Positions 22,364 to 30,386 of a stretch of DNA of 40,456 bases are shown piece after piece. Each line of letters starts with the position of its first letter. Positions within the stretch are counted from its first letter, which is position 1. The stretch is taken from the NCBI GenBank assembly GCA_904396495.1, contig CAJFOJ010000065.1:1-40456 (forward strand). The letters are read 5' to 3'. This DNA is from an uncultured Oscillospiraceae bacterium (GTDB taxonomy: Bacteria > Bacillota > Clostridia > Oscillospirales > Ruminococcaceae). A model generated the notes under the pieces. That model did not search any database. It was given only the letters and a program-made list of their open reading frames with translations, and was not told the origin of the DNA. Both the position numbers and the translations under genes were made by a program.

Positions 22364-23392
22364 ATGGACAAAAAGGTAAAATGGGGCATCATCGGATGCG
22401 GCGTCATCTCAGAGTTACACGGGGAGGCCCTCGCTGTTGCAAAAAACGCCGAGCTCGTCGCCGTCTGCGACATCATCCCCGAACGGGCGGAAAAAACAGC
22501 CGAGCGGTTTGGGGCAAAGAAAATCTACACCGACTATCACGAGTTGCTCCGCGATCCCGATGTGGATGCGGTTTCCATCTGCACCCCTTCCGGCATGCAC
22601 GGGGAGATGTGTAAAGCGGCGGCTTTGGCCCACAAGCACATCCTCTGCGAAAAGCCCATGGAGATCACCGGGGAGAAGATGGACGATTTGATCCGCACAG
22701 TGGAAAGCACCGGCGTCAAGATGGGCTGTGTGTTCCAGCGGCGGTGCGACCCGAAATTCGCCGTCGTCAAGGAGGCCATCGACAGCGGCCGCTTCGGCAA
22801 GGTGATTTTGGCGGAAGCATACCTGAAATACTACCGGGATCAGGCCTACTACGACAGCGGCGAGTGGCGGGGCACCTGGGAGCTGGACGGAGGCGGCGCC
22901 CTGATGAACCAGGGGGTTCATGGCATCGATTTGCTTCTGTGGTTTGCGGGAGAGGCACAGTCGGTGACCGCCCACTGCGCTACCCAGGTTCACAACATCA
23001 AGGTGGAGGATACCGCCGTGGCGCTCTTAAAGTTCAAAAACGGCGCGCTTGGCGTCATCGAGGGAACCACTTCGGTCTATCCGGCCCAGGACACCCGGTT
23101 GGAAATCCACTGTGAAAAGGGCTCTATCACGGTCAGCGACGCGGGAATCCTCGAATGGTCCATCATCGGCAGCGACGAAAAGGCCCCGGAAATCGTTTCC
23201 CCCGTCTACGCCATGAAAGACGACCCCACAAAGCTTCCCATGGTCTCTCACGTCCCGCTGGTCGAGGATCTGGCCGACGCCATTTTAAACGACAGAAAGC
23301 CGATGATCACCCCCAGAGAGGCACGGCATGCGGTGGATATGATTTTGTCCATCTACCGTTCCTCCAGAGAGGGAAAAGAGATTGTTTTCTAA
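22364..23392 (+). CDS. Gfo/Idh/MocA family oxidoreductase
   Basis: 342 residues with a Rossmann start, KWGIIGCGVISELHGEAL. EKPMEITGEKMDDL carries the family EKP lysine. GGGALMNQGVHGIDLLLWFAG has the HxxD motif. It is standard length for the family (330-390), with an NAD(P)-dependent sugar or cyclitol substrate. ATG 22364 follows AAAGGAGT. It heads an operon with a NagB-isomerase fusion, NagA and another MocA-type protein, so an N-acetylated amino sugar or a derivative is a reasonable substrate class. Confidence 0.9.
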   Translation: MDKKVKWGIIGCGVISELHGEALAVAKNAELVAVCDIIPERAEKTAERFGAKKIYTDYHELLRDPDVDAVSICTPSGMHGEMCKAAALAHKHILCEKPMEITGEKMDDLIRTVESTGVKMGCVFQRRCDPKFAVVKEAIDSGRFGKVILAEAYLKYYRDQAYYDSGEWRGTWELDGGGALMNQGVHGIDLLLWFAGEAQSVTAHCATQVHNIKVEDTAVALLKFKNGALGVIEGTTSVYPAQDTRLEIHCEKGSITVSDAGILEWSIIGSDEKAPEIVSPVYAMKDDPTKLPMVSHVPLVEDLADAILNDRKPMITPREARHAVDMILSIYRSSREGKEIVF

Positions 23393-23408
23393 ACTTTGAC
23401 AGAATTTG

Positions 23409-23440
23409 GGCGGGGAGGAAAGCCCTCCCCGCCTGTTTTT
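23409..23440 (+). terminator. Intra-operon terminator-like hairpin
   Basis: GGCGGGGAGG (23409-23418) pairs with CCTCCCCGCC (23424-23433), followed by TGTTTTT and then directly by the next gene's AGGAG. Partial termination would lower expression of the downstream genes. Confidence 0.65.
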
Positions 23441-23454
23441 AGGAGAATATGACC

Positions 23455-25098
23455 ATGACAAACGCCATTAAAACGATTATAAGCGGCAAGCTGACTACTT
23501 TTGTCTACCGCACCCGGGCGGAAATGGGAAAGGCCGCCGGAACCGCCGCCGGGGAGAAGCTCAAAGAGCTTTTGGCCGTCAAGGACGAGGTCAATGTGAT
23601 TTTTGCCGCCGCCCCCAGCCAAAATGAAATGCTGGAGGCGCTAACTTCCTTTCCCAACATCGACTGGACGAGGGTCAACGGCTTTCACATGGACGAGTAC
23701 ATCGGTTTGTCAAAAGACGCGCCACAGGGCTTCGGGAATTTTTTGCGGGAGCGGATTTTTAAAAAGCTTCCCTTTAAAAACGTCTATTACCTGGACGGAA
23801 ACGCCGCCGACCTCTCCGCCGAGTGCGCCCGGTATGGGAAGCTCCTGGAGGAACACCCGGTGGACATGGTCTGCATGGGAATCGGCGAAAACGGCCACAT
23901 TGCCTTCAACGACCCGTGGGTTGCGGATTTTAACGACCCTGTGAAGGTGAAAACCGTCCTCCTCGACCCTGTTTGCCGCCAGCAGCAGGTAAACGACGGC
24001 TGCTTTGCAAGTCTCGATCAGGTGCCCCAGCAGGCGCTGAGCCTCACCATCCCCGCCCTGACCGCCGCGCCCTATGTGGTCTGCACCGTGCCCGCCGCCA
24101 CCAAGGCCCAGGCGGTGCTCCACGCCGTCCGGGGCCCCGTCACCCCCGACTGCCCGGCCTCTATCCTGCAAACCCACCCCAGCGCCCGGATGTTCTGCGA
24201 CGCTCAAAGCGGCCGGGACGTCCTCTTCCGCAAAGGGGTCATCTCCGACGAGATTTCCCAGAACTTTGAGGAAGCGGCGAAACTGGCGGCAGAATACGGC
24301 TGCGAGGCGCTGGAAATCCGCGGCGTCTGGGGCAAGCAGCCTCAGGAGCTTGACGACGGGGACATCGAAAAAATCAACGAGATTGCCGCCAAGTACCGGC
24401 TTTCCATCTGTTCCATCAGCTCTCCCATCTTCAAGTGCAGCATCGACAGCGGGGAAGAGCTGGAACAGCACTTTGAGATTGCCAAAAAGTGCATGGATTT
24501 GGCCTGCAAGATGGGGGCCAAGTACGTGAGAGCCTTTACCTTTTGGCGGAAAAACGGGGTGGAAACGGACGGCCCGTTTATCTTAGCCCAGTTGGGCAAG
24601 CTGGCGGCCATGGCCAAGGAAAAGGGCCTCACCGTTTTGGTCGAGCACGACCCGTCGGTCAGCGCCTGCAACGCCGGGGAACTGCGCTACCTCTTTGAGC
24701 AGATGAATTTCCAAAACGTGAAAATCCTCTGGGATCCGGGCAACCAGATTTACAACAAGACCTATCTACCGCCCTACCCCGACGGTTATGAGCAGGTGAA
24801 GCGGTATCTGTCCCACATCCACCTGAAAGACGCGGTGCGGGACGAAAACGGCGAAGCCCAGGGCTGCGCGTTGGGAGATGGGCTGCTGCCGTTAAAAGAA
24901 CAGCTGGGGGCCCTTTTGAAAGACGGCTACGACGGCTTCCTCGTGCTGGAGACCCACTTCAGGCTCCAGACAAAACTCTCCGACGAGGAATTAAAGCGCC
25001 CCGGCGGCGTCCAGTTCTCCGACGGCGGCTACGAGGCGTCGAAGCTCTGCTTTGAGCGGCTGAACGAAGCCATCGAAGAAGTCGCCTCAAACGCTTGA
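23455..25098 (+). CDS. Fusion of a NagB-like deaminase and a TIM-barrel sugar isomerase
   Basis: 547 residues. ATG 23455 is preferred over 23449 because AGGAG lies only 3 bp from the latter. Residues ~1-262 are a glucosamine-6-phosphate deaminase/isomerase-type domain: GFHMDEYIGL (~77-86) and GIGENGHIAFNDP (~142-154). E. coli NagB has GNDGHIAFNE with catalytic D141, H143 and E148. Here those positions read N, H and D, so the deaminase base is altered. Residues ~263-547 are an AP-endonuclease-2-like TIM barrel with probable metal ligands E in LVEHDPS, D in ILWDPGNQ, H in SHIHLKD and E in LVLETHF. The reaction is probably isomerase/deaminase steps on one phosphorylated amino sugar. nagA follows after 14 bp. 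Confidence 0.85.
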   Translation: MTNAIKTIISGKLTTFVYRTRAEMGKAAGTAAGEKLKELLAVKDEVNVIFAAAPSQNEMLEALTSFPNIDWTRVNGFHMDEYIGLSKDAPQGFGNFLRERIFKKLPFKNVYYLDGNAADLSAECARYGKLLEEHPVDMVCMGIGENGHIAFNDPWVADFNDPVKVKTVLLDPVCRQQQVNDGCFASLDQVPQQALSLTIPALTAAPYVVCTVPAATKAQAVLHAVRGPVTPDCPASILQTHPSARMFCDAQSGRDVLFRKGVISDEISQNFEEAAKLAAEYGCEALEIRGVWGKQPQELDDGDIEKINEIAAKYRLSICSISSPIFKCSIDSGEELEQHFEIAKKCMDLACKMGAKYVRAFTFWRKNGVETDGPFILAQLGKLAAMAKEKGLTVLVEHDPSVSACNAGELRYLFEQMNFQNVKILWDPGNQIYNKTYLPPYPDGYEQVKRYLSHIHLKDAVRDENGEAQGCALGDGLLPLKEQLGALLKDGYDGFLVLETHFRLQTKLSDEELKRPGGVQFSDGGYEASKLCFERLNEAIEEVASNA

Positions 25099-25112
25099 AA
25101 GAAGGGGAAGGT

Positions 25113-26288
25113 ATGATTACAAAAATCATCGGCGCGGCCCTTGTCATGGACGAAATCGTCCGGGACAGCGCCCTTTACATCGAAGACGGTAAAATTCTGG
25201 CCGTTACGAAGGATAAGCGCCCCTACGACCGGCTGCTGGACGCACAGGGATGCTACCTCTCCCCCGGATTCATCGACATCCACACCCACGGGGGAGGCGG
25301 CTGCGACTTTATGGACGGCGGAGCGGCTCCCATTTTAGAGGGATGCCGGATGCATCTGCGCCACGGCACCACCTCCATCCTGCCCACCACCTTGGCAAGC
25401 GCCATCCCCGCCCTCAAGCGGTCGATTCTCGACATCGGCGAGGCTATGAAGGTAAAAGGGGATTACCCTCACATCATCGGCGCCCACCTGGAAGGGCCCT
25501 ATTTCTCCCAGAACCAGAGCGGGGCCCAGGACCCCCGGTACATCAAGGAGCCGGAGCCCAAAGAGTACGAGGAAATCCTTGAGATGGGGGAGGGGATCAT
25601 CAAACGGTGGAGCTACGCGCCGGAGCTTTCCGGGGCCGGGGATTTCTCCGAGGCGCTGGTCAGGCGCGGCATCATCCCCTCCGTCGCCCACAGCGACGCT
25701 GTTTACGCCGACGTGAAGGCGGCCTACGACAAGGGATGCCGCCTTGTGACTCACCTCTATTCCGGCATGTCCACCATCACCCGCAAGGGGGGATTTCGCT
25801 CGTTGGGGGTGGTCGAATCGGCCTTTTTGCTTGACGACATGGTGGTAGAGACCATCGCCGACGGGATGCACCTGCCGCCGGAGCTGCTCTTGATGATCTA
25901 TAAAATCAAGGGTCCCGATCATATCTGCCTTGTCACCGATTCCATGCGGGGGGCGGGGATGCCCGACGGCCCCTCGATTCTCGGACGGAAAGAGGACGGC
26001 ATGGCCTGCGTCATCGAAAAAGGCGTGGCCTTCCTGCCCGATCACAGCGCCTTTGCCGGAAGTGTCGCCACCACCGACCGGCTGGTGCGCACCTTTGTCA
26101 AAGCGGGGGTGGGCCTCTGCGACGCGGTGAAGATGGCCTCCACAACCCCGGCCAGGGTGCTGGGCCTCAAAAAAGGCCGCATCGAGCCGGATTTCGACGC
26201 CGATCTCGTCCTTTTCGACGATGAAATCAACGTCAAAGGCGTGATCCTCGACGGCCGGTATCTGGACTTGGCAGGTACAACCCTGTAG
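25113..26288 (+). CDS. nagA: N-acetylglucosamine-6-phosphate deacetylase
   Basis: 391 residues, an amidohydrolase of normal NagA length (380-400). It removes acetate from GlcNAc-6-P or a related sugar phosphate. The metal-site motif PGFIDIHTHGGGGCDFMDG is at ~50-68. LEGPYFS is also present, as are His in PSVAHSDA and VTHLYSGMS, and the catalytic Asp in CLVTDSMRGAG. ATG 25113 follows GAAGGGGAAGG; TTG at 25095 lies before this and is rejected. Some members act on other N-acetyl hexosamine phosphates. Confidence 0.92.
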   Translation: MITKIIGAALVMDEIVRDSALYIEDGKILAVTKDKRPYDRLLDAQGCYLSPGFIDIHTHGGGGCDFMDGGAAPILEGCRMHLRHGTTSILPTTLASAIPALKRSILDIGEAMKVKGDYPHIIGAHLEGPYFSQNQSGAQDPRYIKEPEPKEYEEILEMGEGIIKRWSYAPELSGAGDFSEALVRRGIIPSVAHSDAVYADVKAAYDKGCRLVTHLYSGMSTITRKGGFRSLGVVESAFLLDDMVVETIADGMHLPPELLLMIYKIKGPDHICLVTDSMRGAGMPDGPSILGRKEDGMACVIEKGVAFLPDHSAFAGSVATTDRLVRTFVKAGVGLCDAVKMASTTPARVLGLKKGRIEPDFDADLVLFDDEINVKGVILDGRYLDLAGTTL

Positions 26289-26335
26289 GCGACAAATATG
26301 GATATTAACCTCAAAATCTCAGAAAGGAAGATTTT

Positions 26336-27217
26336 ATGTTTAAAGTAGGTATTTTGGGCTCGGAAAACTCCCACGCCCTGGCATTTGCCCAGCTTGCAAA
26401 CCTCCCCAACCCCGAAACCGGGGAGTACCGCTACCCCGATATGCGGATCACCGCCATCTGCGGCTGCGACGACACGCCGGAACACGCCGAAGAGACCGCC
26501 CGGCAGGGGAATATTGAAAAGCTTGTCTCCGACCCCATGGAGCTTGTCGGTGAAGTGGACGCCATCATGATCGACTACCGGGACGGCAAGTTTCACATCC
26601 GGGACGTGATGCCCTTTATCGAAAAGGGGCTGCCCGTCTGGATCGACAAGCCCATCACCGCCTCCAAGGAAGATCGGGACACGCTGCGCAGAGCTTTGGA
26701 ATCCAACGGGAACCTTTTCACCGGCGGCTCGTCGTTTCCCTACAACTACGAGGTCATCACCGCCAAAAACGCCGTGAAAAACAAGGCGATGGGGGAGGTG
26801 CTGGGGGGCAGCGTCAACTTCCCCGGTGACTTTGAAAGCCCCTACAGCGGGATTTTCTTCTACGGCCCCCACCTTGTCACCATCGTCATGGAGGTGTTCG
26901 GCTATAATGTCCAGTCGGTGTCGGTCCAGAAGGTTTCACCCCAAAACGCCGCAATTTCCTTCCGGTATGCCGACAAGCTGGTGACGGGGCATTTTAACAG
27001 CTGTCCCGACCACTGTATTACGGTTTTTGGCAGCAAATCGGTCTATCGCAAAGACATCGACATGACCCTTTTGTACGCCCTGGAGCTGGACGCTTTTGTC
27101 AAGATGCTCCGGGACAAAAAGATGCCCCTGCCCTTTGACGAGCTTTTTAAACACGTGGACGTGCTGGACGCCATCCGCCGCTCCGATGAACAAAACGGGG
27201 CGGAAATCCCGGTGTAA
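26336..27217 (+). CDS. Short Gfo/Idh/MocA-type oxidoreductase
   Basis: 293 residues, shorter than usual. The Rossmann domain is VGILGSENSHALAFAQ; a Ser-Glu-Asn-Ser-His replaces the common GxGxxG ending. WIDKPITASKEDRD holds the K-P of the family with D for E, and the GPHLVTIVMEVFG segment is in the place of the usual HxxD. Some relatives of this form are annotated as oxidoreductases of unknown substrate. ATG 26336 follows AGAAAGGAAG. It is the last gene of the operon, before the terminator at 27277. Confidence 0.82.
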   Translation: MFKVGILGSENSHALAFAQLANLPNPETGEYRYPDMRITAICGCDDTPEHAEETARQGNIEKLVSDPMELVGEVDAIMIDYRDGKFHIRDVMPFIEKGLPVWIDKPITASKEDRDTLRRALESNGNLFTGGSSFPYNYEVITAKNAVKNKAMGEVLGGSVNFPGDFESPYSGIFFYGPHLVTIVMEVFGYNVQSVSVQKVSPQNAAISFRYADKLVTGHFNSCPDHCITVFGSKSVYRKDIDMTLLYALELDAFVKMLRDKKMPLPFDELFKHVDVLDAIRRSDEQNGAEIPV

Positions 27218-27276
27218 CAGGGCGGATTTTCAGAAAAATTGTCCCAACGATATGATAAAATAGTCCATCATAAGAA

Positions 27277-27324
27277 AAATCCCATATTACCGCAAATACT
27301 GCGTTAATATGGGATTTGTTTTTT
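27277..27324. terminator. Bidirectional intrinsic terminator
   Basis: AAATCCCATATTA (27277-27289) pairs with TAATATGGGATTT (27305-27317), with T-rich sequence on both sides. It separates the convergent 26336 operon and tatD. Confidence 0.85.
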
Positions 27325-27367
27325 GTAAAGTAAAACAACTTTACAGATATGTTTGAAAAAATTTGTG

Positions 27368-28135
27368 CTATTTGATACCAAAAAGCCGCTGGGTGTTCTC
27401 CCGCGCCAGGTCGATGAGGGCCTGAGGTTCCATCTCCTTGATCTGGGCCACCCGTTCGGCGGTTTTTTCGATCATGGGGGACCAGCACCGCTTGCCGCGG
27501 AAGGGGACGGGGGCCATGTAGGGACAGTCGGTTTCCAGTAAAATCCGGTCGGGGGGCACTATGTCGCAGGCCTCGATGATTTTCCGGGCGTTTGGGAAGG
27601 TAATCACTCCGGTGAACCCGATGTGATACCCCATTTTGACCAAAATTTTCGCCGTCTCCGCCGACCCGCTGTAACAGTGGACGACCCCGCGGCAGTTGTG
27701 CTTTTCGAGAAGCTTTAAGGTGTCCTGGGTGGCCTCTCTGGTGTGGATGATGATGGGGATGTCCAGTTTTTCCGCCGCGGTAAGCTGCAAGTCGAACACC
27801 TCCATCTGTATATCCCTGGGGGAGAGGTCGTAGTGGTAGTCGAGGCCGATTTCCCCCAAAGCGACTACTTTGGGGTGCCGGAGCATATCGGTGATTTCGG
27901 AAAAGTCCTCCTCGGTGAAGTTCTCCGCCTCGTGGGGGTGGTAGCCCACAGCGGCGTAGAAAAAGGGGTGGCGCTGAGCCAAAGCGGCGGCTTTTTGGGA
28001 AGTTTCCAGGTTACAGCCCACGTCGATGACGTTGCAAACGCCGTTATTTTGCAAAGCGGCGATGACTTCGTCCCGGTCGGGGTCGAAGCGTTCGTCGTCG
28101 TAGTGGGCGTGGGAATCGAAGATACCAGAGTACAT
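27368..28135 (-). CDS. tatD: TatD family metal-dependent hydrolase/DNase
   Basis: 255 residues, typical TatD length. Metal ligands are in IFDSHAHYDDERF near the N-terminus. Also present are GEIGLDYHYDLSP (Glu), PIIIHTREA (His), VVHCYSGS (His) and LLETDCPYMAP (Asp). TatD enzymes are 3'-5' exonucleases or deoxyribonucleases. ATG at 28135-28133 follows AAAGGACC. It is a single-gene transcript. Confidence 0.94.
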   Translation of the reverse strand: MYSGIFDSHAHYDDERFDPDRDEVIAALQNNGVCNVIDVGCNLETSQKAAALAQRHPFFYAAVGYHPHEAENFTEEDFSEITDMLRHPKVVALGEIGLDYHYDLSPRDIQMEVFDLQLTAAEKLDIPIIIHTREATQDTLKLLEKHNCRGVVHCYSGSAETAKILVKMGYHIGFTGVITFPNARKIIEACDIVPPDRILLETDCPYMAPVPFRGKRCWSPMIEKTAERVAQIKEMEPQALIDLARENTQRLFGIK

Positions 28136-28219
28136 AGGGATGGTCCTTTCTGTTTAGACAAATGTAGATTTTTCTTAACGGATACCGATTCTTTTTCGAT
28201 AGGTCGCCGGGTCCCGCCG

Positions 28220-28370
28220 AACTCTAACGCTTTAGCGTTGAGTTAGCAGGCAGGCCAAAGGGTTTGCGCCGCCAGAACCACCCCTTCATTCAAAGAATGA
28301 AGGCAGAATCAAAGGCAGCCAGAGGAGGGCTCCATGCGGGGGTCGAATCCAGGAAGTCTCCCTCCTCTGG
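28220..28370. repeat. Cluster of three stem-loops (possible structured RNA or IS200/IS605-type remnant)
   Basis: Three hairpins follow one another: AACTCTAACGCT/AGCGTTGAGTT (28220-28244, one bulge, TT loop); CCTTCATTC-AAA-GAATGAAGG (28283-28303); and CCAGAGGAGGG/CCCTCCTCTGG (28319-28329 with 28360-28370, 30-nt loop). No protein-coding potential is convincing. The grouping of imperfect and perfect palindromes resembles the ends of IS200/IS605 elements or their TnpB guide RNAs. No transposase gene is near. Confidence 0.4.
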
Positions 28371-28511
28371 ACTCTACCGGTGCACATCATAGAAAATTGT
28401 ACGGTACGGACTATCGGTGCTTTCGTCGGATTTATCCTTATCAATTGTGTAAAACTTAAATTTTCCATTGTGCTTATATCGGAGCAATTCTCTGAAAAAA
28501 TTATGCTATTT

Positions 28512-28535
28512 TAGAAACAAAGGTCTTTGTTTCTA
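28512..28535. promoter_or_regulatory. Perfect palindrome upstream of the XRE gene
   Basis: TAGAAACAAAG and CTTTGTTTCTA are 11-bp perfect arms separated by GT, 31 bp before the start codon. It is a likely autoregulatory operator. Confidence 0.6.
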
Positions 28536-28565
28536 TTCTATCCATATTTTTAAGGAGGCTGTGAA

Positions 28566-28826
28566 ATGCACTATGATTACGATAAACTGGCGGGGCAGGA
28601 GATTCGGAAAGCGCGGCTCCAAAAAGGTTGGTCGCAACAGCAACTGACAGCTAAGATGCAGGCTGCCGGGTGTCCATTCCTGGATCAGCAGTGCATCAGC
28701 AAAATTGAGCAGGGTGCGCGGCATATTTTTGTCCTGCAAATCAAGCTGTTTCAGCAGGTATTGGGAATGCCGCTGGACGAATTATTCCCCGAAATCCCTA
28801 CAGATGTTCTGGAAATGGAATATTGA
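28566..28826 (+). CDS. XRE-family helix-turn-helix regulator
   Basis: 86 residues, essentially one Cro/CI domain. IRKARLQKGWSQQQLTAKM gives helices 1-2. CISKIEQGARHIFVLQIKLFQQVLGMPLDELF gives the recognition helix and the end of the domain. Gln in the SQQQL position and SKIEQG are typical. AAGGAGG lies just upstream of ATG 28566. The palindrome at 28512-28535 is the probable target. It converges with the DUF815 gene, leaving only 8 bp. Confidence 0.88.
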   Translation: MHYDYDKLAGQEIRKARLQKGWSQQQLTAKMQAAGCPFLDQQCISKIEQGARHIFVLQIKLFQQVLGMPLDELFPEIPTDVLEMEY

Positions 28827-28834
28827 GTTCCTTT

Positions 28835-30040
28835 TTACGCCTCCATCGCCTTTAAATGCTCGACGCACTGTTTGGCGACCCTTGGCGAGCGCCCGCCCCG
28901 GCTTAAAGCAAACCGCTCCGCCGCCGCGTCCACTTCCTCCAAAGAAAGGCGCAGGCCGTACTGGTTTGCCAGCTCCCTTACAATGCTCAGATACCCGTCT
29001 TTGCCGGGCTTGATGAAAGTGATGGTCAGGCCGAACCGGTCGCTTAAGGAAATGAGCTCTTCCATGGTGTCGTTTTGGTGGACTTCGTCGCCGTCCCGGT
29101 CGGAGAATTTCTCTTTGACCAGATGGCGGCGGTTGCTGGTGGCGTACACCACCAGATTATCGGCCCGGGCCGAGACGGAGCCTTCCAAAATGGCTTTCAA
29201 CGCGGCGAAATCGTCGTCGTCCTTTGTGAAAGACAGATCGTCGATAAAGAGGATAAATTTTAAGGGGTTCCGGCTCAGGTAATCCACTAGTTTGGGAATC
29301 TCGTGGAGCTGCCGCTTCTTGAGTTCGATGAGTCGCAGGCCATTTTCTTTAAATTCGTTGGCCACCGCCTTGACGGTGGTGGATTTGCCGGTGCCCGCGT
29401 CGCCGTACAGCAAAGCGTTTGCGGCGGGGAGGCCCTTTAAAAGCGCCAAGGTGTTGTCGATGAGCTCTTTGCGCTCCCGCTCGTAACCAGCGAGCTGGGA
29501 CAGCCGCACGCCATCCGGGTTTTTCACCGGTACCAGCTCTCCGTCCTCTACCACAAAGGCCGCGTATTTGGCGAAAATGCCGTAGCCGTGGGCGTGGATT
29601 TCGTTCATCCGCTGTTTGTAGACGGTGTAAAAGTCAATTTTTGATGTCTGCCAGCGGGGGAGGCGGCCGTCGAAGCGAATTTCCCGGGAAATTTCCTCCG
29701 GCTGTATCTGGCTCAACTCCTCCAGAATACCCAGCTCCTCTTTGAGGCAGCTTTCCAGCTCTTCGCCGGGGTCTTCACCCTGAGAGCGTTTGAGCATATA
29801 AAAATTTTCGTCCTCCAGCACCAGATTCAGGAGATGTTCACTCCAGTTGAGGGAATGGGGGAAGAGGGAAGCCGCAAAGCTGGCGTAGGCGGATATCGCT
29901 TCGTCCACGCATTGGTTCTCAACGTCCGCAAGCGCGAGCATCCCCTTTACCGCGGGGTCTGTAAGCAGTTTGCGGAAAATCGTCAGGGACTGGGCCTTTT
30001 GTCTGAGAGGCGGCAGTCTATTGATCAGAGTCACTGTCAT
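28835..30040 (-). CDS. DUF815 family AAA+ ATPase
   Basis: 401 residues from ATG 30040 (AAAGGAACG upstream; a GTG at 30043 is too close). The N-terminal ~180 residues are helical. The P-loop is GDAGTGKST (~212-220), Walker B LKFILFIDDLSF (~260-271), with sensor-like TSNRR and a C-terminal SRGGRSPRVAKQCVEHL. This is the DUF815 (PF05673-type) ATPase family, which is widespread in Clostridia and has no established role. It is transcribed alone. Confidence 0.9.
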   Translation of the reverse strand: MTVTLINRLPPLRQKAQSLTIFRKLLTDPAVKGMLALADVENQCVDEAISAYASFAASLFPHSLNWSEHLLNLVLEDENFYMLKRSQGEDPGEELESCLKEELGILEELSQIQPEEISREIRFDGRLPRWQTSKIDFYTVYKQRMNEIHAHGYGIFAKYAAFVVEDGELVPVKNPDGVRLSQLAGYERERKELIDNTLALLKGLPAANALLYGDAGTGKSTTVKAVANEFKENGLRLIELKKRQLHEIPKLVDYLSRNPLKFILFIDDLSFTKDDDDFAALKAILEGSVSARADNLVVYATSNRRHLVKEKFSDRDGDEVHQNDTMEELISLSDRFGLTITFIKPGKDGYLSIVRELANQYGLRLSLEEVDAAAERFALSRGGRSPRVAKQCVEHLKAMEA

Positions 30041-30277
30041 CACCGTTCCTTTTTCATTTGCTGGGGCAATTTATGACGTGAAAAGTCCAGCTTTACACAT
30101 CTTATCAAATTTCTCTGTTGTAACAGAAAAATCCCTTGTCCTTTCTATACTATAGTGGATTTTTGGGGGCCGGTCAAGGCAAACCTTATACGAATCGGCT
30201 GGGGAGGGAGGGGCCACCTTCCAGCAATCTACACAAATTGCATAAAATAGCCGTCTTTTTTTCGGCAGGTTGTATGA

Positions 30278-30306
30278 TTGTAATTTTGAACAGTCTGTGA
30301 TAGAAT
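30278..30306 (+). promoter_or_regulatory. Promoter of the symporter gene
   Basis: TTGTAA (30278-30283) and TAGAAT (30301-30306) have a 17-bp spacer with a TGA extended -10. The rest of the 30041-30386 gap shows no gene. Confidence 0.6.
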
Positions 30307-30386
30307 GATAAATAATTTAGCAGGTAAAAGCTTTAAAGCGTAACGGCGCAAAGCGAAAAAATCTGCGGAAAGAAAAGGTGACAACC

